Assembly: GCA_002715545.1 (NCBI GenBank)
Contig: PAZI01000036.1
Coordinates: forward strand, 5,876 to 12,468
Length of the DNA: 6,593 nt
Reading direction: 5' to 3'
DNA from: Methanobacteriota archaeon
GTDB lineage: Archaea; Thermoplasmatota; Poseidoniia; Poseidoniales; SP79
Shown here: piece by piece, positions 1-6,593 of the stretch
How the letters are laid out: each line of letters starts with the position of its first letter
Numbering within the stretch: the stretch's first letter is position 1
The notes under the pieces: model-generated
The model's database searches: none
What the model saw: the letters and a program-made list of their open reading frames with translations, nothing else
What the model was told of the DNA's origin: nothing
Made by a program: the position numbers and the translations under genes

Positions 1-1368
1 AATGAGATTGGAGATTTCGATGGTGACGGTGTGGGAAATAACGCCGATACGGACGACGACAATGATGGAGTGGATGACGCGAATGACTCCTTCCCGCTGA
101 ATGCTTCTGAGGACAGCGACTACGACAGTGATGGAATCGGTGATAATGCTGACATCGATGATGATGGCGATGGTGTCGAAGACGCCGTGGACGCCTTCCC
201 GTACGATGCCAGTGAGAGTGTGGACTCCGATGGAGATGGTCAGGGTGACAATTCTGATGTCTGGCCGAATGACGCACGATGGCAGCACGATTCTGATCTT
301 GATGGTATGGCAGATTCTTGGGAACTGCTGCACTTCAACACCCTGATGGTGGGATATGCTGCTGATTCAGATGGTGATGGGCTCAATGAGAGCACTGAAT
401 TCGCATTGGGCACCGACCCGCTATCGAAAGATTCTGATTCGGATGGTTGTGATGATGGGCTTGATTGGGCACCTGCGAACGCTTCCGAGTGCTTTGACAC
501 CGATGGGGATGGCATTGGCGATGGTGTCGATCCCACTCCTTGGTTGTCTTCTTCGGGTAATGGGACATTCACCATGAATTACACAATCATTGGTGTTGGA
601 GAAGGACATCGCCTGACTTGGATACCTGGTGCCATGTTTGCCTACTACTACCAGGTCACACCCGATTATATCTGGACCAATGGGTCTCGGTCTCCCATCA
701 CCGAATTGCGGGATATGCCCAACGTCAACGCAACTCTCGCAACCTTGGGCCTGAGCATGGCGAATTTCTCGGTCTCTACCTCACAGGACCTTGGTAACGA
801 TACAGAGGATGAGGATTGGGGCTACAATTCGACCACCAATGTCGAGTGGAGGATATACGATGGTAATCTCAGTATTTTCTATGTCGATGATGTGGCCCTG
901 TTCGCGATCAACGTCACTTTGCTGATGTACCTCGATTACTCTGATTTGTTCTCCTCAATGGGTACTGACCCTATCACCATGTGGGGCTCATCATCGGCTG
1001 GTCCAATCATTGATATGAGCAACGCTAGTACAAGCGTACTCCACCTCCAACTATTGGCAGCATTGCGTCATGATCTTGGAAATGCTTCGATCAGTTACAA
1101 CTTCAGTTCCCAAGATGCCATCCTTGCTAACACCTACAGTTGGTCTAGCAATTCTCTACCAACCAATGCAACGAGTTGGTTGTCCACTTTGGTCTCTGCA
1201 GATGGTACTGTGCCTGGTGGTCTGTTCGACACCATTGTCTCGGAGATTCACATGCACAGCAACTCTACGACTGTCTCGCCACCCACTTCATTCACCTCAA
1301 GCAGTGCGTCAGGTCGTTCCGCAGCAGGTTCAGAAGGAGCAATCATCGGCTCTTCCAGAGATTATTGA
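1..1368 (+). CDS. Secreted Asp-rich protein with thrombospondin type 3-like calcium-binding repeats (5' partial)
   Basis: The frame is open from base 1, so the start lies outside the window; 455 residues are visible before the TGA stop. Residues 1-175 are very rich in Asp and Gly, with D-x-D-G-D-G loops of the thrombospondin type 3 / EF-hand-like kind (for example at residues 5-10, 40-45 and 75-80), which in known families bind calcium. Residues 98-165 have the D-L-D-G-M-A-D-S-W-E and G-T-D-P-L pattern common in bacterial and archaeal surface proteins. From about residue 185 the character changes to a Ser/Thr/Asn-rich, probably beta-stranded region with aromatic strands and many N-x-S/T sequons, consistent with an extracellular glycosylated domain. 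I do not recognise this domain. The C-terminus is a Ser/Gly-rich tail with no membrane helix or sorting motif, so the protein is either released or anchored by its missing N-terminus. A structural or adhesive surface role is inference. Confidence 0.85.
   Translation, partial: NEIGDFDGDGVGNNADTDDDNDGVDDANDSFPLNASEDSDYDSDGIGDNADIDDDGDGVEDAVDAFPYDASESVDSDGDGQGDNSDVWPNDARWQHDSDLDGMADSWELLHFNTLMVGYAADSDGDGLNESTEFALGTDPLSKDSDSDGCDDGLDWAPANASECFDTDGDGIGDGVDPTPWLSSSGNGTFTMNYTIIGVGEGHRLTWIPGAMFAYYYQVTPDYIWTNGSRSPITELRDMPNVNATLATLGLSMANFSVSTSQDLGNDTEDEDWGYNSTTNVEWRIYDGNLSIFYVDDVALFAINVTLLMYLDYSDLFSSMGTDPITMWGSSSAGPIIDMSNASTSVLHLQLLAALRHDLGNASISYNFSSQDAILANTYSWSSNSLPTNATSWLSTLVSADGTVPGGLFDTIVSEIHMHSNSTTVSPPTSFTSSSASGRSAAGSEGAIIGSSRDY
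13..279 (+). repeat. 105-bp coding repeats (35-residue calcium-binding units)
   Basis: Units begin at bases 13, 118 and 223, exactly 105 bases (35 residues) apart, each opening with D-x-D-x-D-G followed by G-[DN]-N-[AS]-D. The first two are complete and close with a F-P-x-[ND]-A-S-E signature. The third is shortened: it passes from D-N-S-D directly to W-P-N-D-A, losing about 15 middle residues including the second D-D-D-x-D-G-V loop. More units probably lie upstream of the window. The similarity is mainly at protein level; the DNA copies have diverged, so this is an old rather than a recent duplication. Confidence 0.8.
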
Positions 1369-1385
1369 TTCCATCTGGTATGGGC

Positions 1386-1850
1386 TTAGGACGCGCAGAA
1401 AGAAACAACTTCGTTGTAATCTGGCTCTATCCCTGGATTTTCAGCTACCCAACGATATTGGATAATACCGTCTTTATCGATAATTATCACCACACGATTT
1501 GCGGTGATATAGTCCTCAAGACCGCCTAATCCAACGAATTTCGCGTCATATAACTCTACAACTTCTCTATCAAGATCTGAAAGGAGTTCGAATTCCAAGT
1601 TGTATTTCCTTGCAAACTCTGCATTGGCCCAAGGAGAGTCGACACTGATACCAATAACTGCAGCATTCGAATCAGTCAGGCTTGAGAGATTATCTTGCAA
1701 TGCACACACCTCTTTGTCACACACTCCCGTGAATGCACCTGGATAGAAAGCCAGAATCACGGTCTTGCCTGCATAATCAGACAGCGATACTGCTTGTTTC
1801 GATGCATTCTTCAATGTAAAATCTGGAGCCTTGTCACCTACGTTAACCAT
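1386..1850 (-). CDS. Peroxiredoxin (AhpC/TSA superfamily thiol peroxidase)
   Basis: This thioredoxin-fold enzyme reduces hydrogen peroxide and organic hydroperoxides through a cysteine, in the cytoplasm. Numbering from the ATG at 1850 (154 residues), the peroxidatic motif P-x3-T-x2-C is P37, T41, C44, and the conserved Arg that activates the cysteine is probably R119 in the A-N-R-V-V segment. A second cysteine, C49, sits five residues after C44, the spacing of the resolving cysteine in BCP/PrxQ enzymes; a third, C152, lies near the C-terminus. The N-terminal V-G-D-K-A-P-D-F is the usual family start, so I prefer this ATG to the in-frame one at 1871, which adds seven residues without family similarity. 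The length is typical. It is convergent with the surface protein gene (17-base gap) and divergent from katG. Whether it is AhpE-like or PrxQ-like is not settled. The electron donor is unknown; no thioredoxin or reductase gene lies in the window. Confidence 0.93.
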   Translation of the reverse strand: MVNVGDKAPDFTLKNASKQAVSLSDYAGKTVILAFYPGAFTGVCDKEVCALQDNLSSLTDSNAAVIGISVDSPWANAEFARKYNLEFELLSDLDREVVELYDAKFVGLGGLEDYITANRVVIIIDKDGIIQYRWVAENPGIEPDYNEVVSFCAS

Positions 1851-1867
1851 GGATTGCCCGAGAGGTT

Positions 1868-1879
1868 GCATATTTTCAA
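1868..1879 (-). promoter_or_regulatory. Possible TATA box for the peroxiredoxin gene
   Basis: Read on the minus strand the bases are TTGAAAATATGC. The A/T core is centred about 23 bases before the ATG at 1850. An archaeal TATA box sits about 26 bases before the transcription start, so this placement would fit a leaderless or near-leaderless message beginning at 1850, and would put the alternative ATG at 1871 inside the promoter. It is a single short match, so the support is weak. Confidence 0.3.
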
Positions 1880-1946
1880 GATGACCTACCTTCTAAGCAA
1901 ACCTGTCCAAGTGGCTCAAGTTCAAGATTAGCAATCTGTAGTTAGT

Positions 1947-2039
1947 ATGAGATTACTTCAATTATTTGTCCTCGCAATGCTTCTTACATCTATTGATTCG
2001 GTACACTCTGGAGGTGCACCAGGATATCTTCTGAAATGA
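1947..2039 (+). other. Short open frame of 30 codons resembling a signal peptide
   Basis: The frame runs from ATG at 1947 to TGA at 2037-2039. It encodes M-R-L-L-Q-L-F-V-L-A-M-L-L followed by T-S-I-D-S-V-H-S-G-G and ends in Y-L-L-K. The pattern of one basic residue, a hydrophobic core and a small-residue V-H-S end looks like a secretion signal, but almost no mature part follows. There is no ribosome binding site. It could be a chance frame, a tiny secreted or membrane peptide, a leader frame before katG, or the remnant of a lost secreted protein gene. I cannot choose between these from the sequence. Confidence 0.15.
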
Positions 2040-2068
2040 ACAAGTGAAGACCCATGCGCCGGTTGATG

Positions 2069-4285
<2,217 letters not shown>

Positions 4286-4308
4286 AGGAACGATTCCGAT
4301 TGATTGAT

Positions 4309-6282
4309 TCACTCTTCTTCGGAACGCAAGTGGTTGTCGCTCCCGAAGATGTTCTGAGGGTCGAGAGCCTGCTTCGCCTCGACATTCCAGCGCATCATCG
4401 CGTCTGACATGATATCAGGCATGAATTTGCGTCGGATCTTTCCAATGCCGTGGTGGTGCGAGAGTGACCCGCCTTCCTCAAGGATAACGCTGCGGGCGAT
4501 GTTCTCGAGTTCCGCATAGACCGTCCACGGCCTCTCCATTCCTTTATAGTGGAATGCGTAATAGAAGTAGACGCAGACTCCTGTGTCATAGATCTGTGTG
4601 ACTCTAGCTGAGATGAATGGGCGTCCAGTAATACCTCTCTCATCGTGTTCCTTCAGGAGGCGTTCTTTCACCTTCTCAATCATCTGAACAGCTTGTGACC
4701 ATGGGAGGGAGGTCTCAAAGGATTCAGCGATGAGCCAGTGGTTCATCAACCAGTCACGGATGTAGGCAATGGCAAAGGTCAGTTGATATCCTCGCTCGCC
4801 ATTTCCCGAACCAGCCGACATTCCGCCATGACGTTTGGCGAGTTTGTTGACAAGTGATTTCTGTTGTTTGACTTGGAGTTTCGATCCCTCATAGACGACA
4901 GTCAGAGCAGTCATCTTGTCCTTGTCGAATCCTTTGATGTTGAGGACGAACCACTTCTGGAACTTTGAGAATAATACCCCTACACCTCCTTTCGGTGCAT
5001 GCTTGAGAGCTTGTCCGAATTGGAACTGCAGATTATCGACCAATCGAACCGAGGCGGGTGTATTGCCGGCCTGCTGAAGGTCGTACATGAAGGCGACACC
5101 TGACTCAAGGTCGGGGAAGAGAACGGATGCGAACTCCTTTGCTTCAGGAAGGGGGAAAATCTTGACCACAGCAGTGGTGATAATCCCGAGATTTCCCTCA
5201 GAACCTATCACAGTTCGACGCGGGTCCATGCCGATGGACTCCCGTGGTGGAATGCTGGTGCGCTGTAATCGTCCGACAGGTGTGATGACTTCGACATCGA
5301 GGAGCAGGTCCTCGATGTTCCCGTAACGATTCTTCTTCATGCCTGAGGCATGAGTGGCAACCCAGCCTCCCATTGTTGAGAATTCGATCGAGTCCGGCTC
5401 ATGTCCCATAGTGAAGCCATATTCAGCGAGCTGTTCCATGATATGCCGTCCAACGGCGCCTGCCTCGATACATGCCATCCTGTTGACTGGATCAATCCAG
5501 CGAATTCTGTTCATTCGCTTCATGTCGACTGAGACGATCATCCTTGCCTCATTGATTGGGCACATCAGCGCCTCGGTGACGCTCGTGCCGCCTCCATATG
5601 GTATGAGACATACATCATGCTCAGCGGCCAATGATACTACGGATTCTACTTCATCCTCATTCTGCGGCCAGACAACGAGATCTGGAATTCGGTCAAGTCG
5701 ATCATACTTGATTCGGTACATCTCTTCTTGAGTGTGTCCATGTCCTCTGCGAAGGCGCTCTTCATCATCACTGCTGATCGCATCTTCAGGCATGGCTTCG
5801 CCTAGGTCTGCGAGGAACGCATCATTGGTGATGGCTTCAGGAATTTCGGGAGGGTATCTTGGTACGTTCAGGTCCTTTGGATCAATCTCCAGATCGAGAA
5901 CCTCTCTTGCCCAAGGCAGTAGGAATGGGAGGTCTGCCTCAGCGAGTTCGTATCTGTCTCCAGTGAATTCAACAACTTCTTGTTCGTTGATCTGGAAAGA
6001 TGACCCTTCAAATCCCCATACATCATTGCTCTCGATGTCCTTTGCATTGATAGGTGGTGGACCTGGGATAATGCGGCCAGACTGGTCCGCAAGAAAGAGA
6101 GGTCCGCGGGTGATGCCATTTGGACGCTTCAGAGTGGTCAGGTATCGCTGTGCCTGTGCCGGGTCGTCGATGGCCTTCCATCGGTCCTGTCCCATATCCT
6201 TGAGGCGGGTTAGCGGATGAAAGACGTTGGGGCAATCTATGACTTGTGACTCTGAAGGTCTGGATGATTTGCCTGCAACCAT
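4309..6282 (-). CDS. agps: Alkyldihydroxyacetonephosphate synthase (AGPS-type FAD enzyme, ether lipid synthesis)
   Basis: AGPS exchanges the acyl chain of acyl-dihydroxyacetone phosphate for a fatty alcohol, forming the glycerol ether bond; it uses FAD without net redox change. The 657 residues match the human enzyme (658) along nearly the whole length. FAD-binding segments: P-Y-G-G-G-T-S (228-234), D-S-I-E-F-S-T (297-303), E-G-N-L-G-I-I (362-368). Catalytic residues: H294, R413, R509, Y572 and the H-H-H triplet 609-611. All equal the mammalian positions, as I recall them, minus six, so the core appears free of net indels. Residues 1-82 are unlike the eukaryotic peroxisomal targeting region. 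R-x-H-x-H near 179-183 and G-F-D-K near 451 are further AGPS-like points. The start is uncertain: ATG 6282 overlaps the upstream gene by 46 bases, with AGGA nine to ten bases before it; ATG 6195 (residue 30) would remove the overlap. Glycolate oxidase or D-lactate dehydrogenase relatives lack the Y-F-Y and H-H-H features, so those readings are less likely. Confidence 0.92.
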   Translation of the reverse strand: MVAGKSSRPSESQVIDCPNVFHPLTRLKDMGQDRWKAIDDPAQAQRYLTTLKRPNGITRGPLFLADQSGRIIPGPPPINAKDIESNDVWGFEGSSFQINEQEVVEFTGDRYELAEADLPFLLPWAREVLDLEIDPKDLNVPRYPPEIPEAITNDAFLADLGEAMPEDAISSDDEERLRRGHGHTQEEMYRIKYDRLDRIPDLVVWPQNEDEVESVVSLAAEHDVCLIPYGGGTSVTEALMCPINEARMIVSVDMKRMNRIRWIDPVNRMACIEAGAVGRHIMEQLAEYGFTMGHEPDSIEFSTMGGWVATHASGMKKNRYGNIEDLLLDVEVITPVGRLQRTSIPPRESIGMDPRRTVIGSEGNLGIITTAVVKIFPLPEAKEFASVLFPDLESGVAFMYDLQQAGNTPASVRLVDNLQFQFGQALKHAPKGGVGVLFSKFQKWFVLNIKGFDKDKMTALTVVYEGSKLQVKQQKSLVNKLAKRHGGMSAGSGNGERGYQLTFAIAYIRDWLMNHWLIAESFETSLPWSQAVQMIEKVKERLLKEHDERGITGRPFISARVTQIYDTGVCVYFYYAFHYKGMERPWTVYAELENIARSVILEEGGSLSHHHGIGKIRRKFMPDIMSDAMMRWNVEAKQALDPQNIFGSDNHLRSEEE

Positions 6283-6593
6283 TCAACGGTGTCCTGTATC
6301 GTTTCAACGCAGTTCATAGGTGTCCAGCCAAGATCGGTCTTAGCACGTCTTGTGGACAAGCCCCAATGGTGCCGAGCCATCTCGACCACTGCCGGGTCAG
6401 GTAACACTCCGAACGGCATCATCACACCTGCGATTAGGCGGGCAATGGGATATGGGAGCACGCGCTTAGGTCTCGGGACACCCGAGGCTTCCTCAACCAT
6501 CTGGAAGAACTCGACGATGCCCATCGAAGTACCAGGCAGATGATAGATGGGTGCAGGTTCGGGATGTGTAGCAGCAGCTACGCAAGCTGCCGC
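6237..6593 (-). CDS. Extended short-chain dehydrogenase / NAD-dependent epimerase-reductase, C-terminal part
   Basis: The frame is open to the window edge, so the N-terminus with the Rossmann nucleotide-binding motif and the Y-x3-K catalytic pair is missing; 118 residues and a TAG stop are visible. An ATG at 6524 is internal, since the preceding in-frame residues (A-A-T-H-P-E-P-A-P-I-Y-H-L-P-G-T-S) fit the family segment before the strand that leads into the C-terminal substrate domain. The closing pattern L-S-T-R-R-A-K-T-D-L-G-W-T-P followed by E-T-I-Q-D-T-V-E-W-L is diagnostic of extended SDR proteins such as sugar epimerases, 3-beta-hydroxysteroid dehydrogenase-like and dihydroflavonol-reductase-like enzymes. 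The substrate cannot be told from this part. The end of the gene overlaps the AGPS frame by 46 bases if AGPS starts at 6282, so co-transcription is likely. A ketone reductase acting on the AGPS product is possible but only inference. Confidence 0.85.
   Translation of the reverse strand, partial: AAACVAAATHPEPAPIYHLPGTSMGIVEFFQMVEEASGVPRPKRVLPYPIARLIAGVMMPFGVLPDPAVVEMARHHWGLSTRRAKTDLGWTPMNCVETIQDTVEWLQANHPDLQSHKS

Noticed and set aside
240..609. Minus-strand frames opposite the Asp-rich repeats
   Set aside because: Their Ser/Pro-rich translations are what the complement of GAT/GAC-rich DNA yields; no independent signal.
1070..1529. Two plus-strand frames running past the end of the surface protein gene, considered as a frameshifted C-terminal anchor
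   Set aside because: Neither gives a hydrophobic helix or sorting motif, and both run into the peroxiredoxin gene on the other strand.
5732..6220. Open frame of 162 codons on the plus strand opposite the AGPS gene
   Set aside because: It is antisense to the clearly conserved AGPS N-terminal half, is Ser/Arg-rich low-complexity in translation and shows no family motif.
4309..6282. Glycolate oxidase GlcD or D-lactate dehydrogenase for the FAD enzyme
   Set aside because: The E-P-D-S-I-E-F-S-T, Y-F-Y-Y-A-F and H-H-H-G segments and the overall length are those of AGPS, not of the shorter oxidases.
6289..6543. Open plus-strand frame opposite the SDR C-terminus
   Set aside because: It is antisense to a recognisable SDR C-terminal segment and has no motif of its own.

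Overview
The window reads as a piece of a compact prokaryotic chromosome with roughly balanced base composition. The best guess is a marine planktonic euryarchaeon of the Marine Group II / Poseidoniales type. This rests on the calcium-binding D-x-D-G-D-G surface protein with many N-glycosylation sequons, small gaps between genes, little sign of strong Shine-Dalgarno sites, and an archaeal-looking small peroxiredoxin. A bacterium is not excluded: no ribosomal or informational gene is present to settle it, and KatG and AGPS are both families that move between domains.

Layout. (1) Bases 1-1368, plus strand: the C-terminal part of a secreted, Asp-rich protein with thrombospondin type 3-like repeats (5' end outside the window). 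(2) 1386-1850, minus strand: a thiol peroxidase of the peroxiredoxin superfamily, convergent with gene 1 across 17 bases. (3) 1851-2137: a divergent intergenic region of 287 bases with a TATA-like element, a perfect 6-bp inverted repeat with 6-base spacer, and a short signal-peptide-like open frame. (4) 2138-4285, plus strand: a full-length catalase-peroxidase (katG). (5) 4309-6282, minus strand: a full-length alkyldihydroxyacetonephosphate synthase (AGPS-type, FAD-dependent), convergent with katG across 23 bases. (6) 6237-6593, minus strand: the C-terminal end of an extended short-chain dehydrogenase/epimerase, upstream of and overlapping the AGPS gene, so the two are probably one transcript.

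The peroxiredoxin and katG form a head-to-head pair that removes hydrogen peroxide and organic peroxides, and they may share control from the common intergenic region. The AGPS gene is the most interesting item. The enzyme makes the ether bond of glycerol ether lipids from acyl-dihydroxyacetone phosphate and a fatty alcohol. Every catalytic and FAD-contacting residue that I can recall from the mammalian enzyme is present, at a constant offset of six residues. In an archaeon this would point to a bacterial/eukaryotic-style ether lipid route (sn-glycerol-3-phosphate series) beside or instead of the classical archaeal one. No tRNA, rRNA, CRISPR array, insertion sequence or attachment site was seen.
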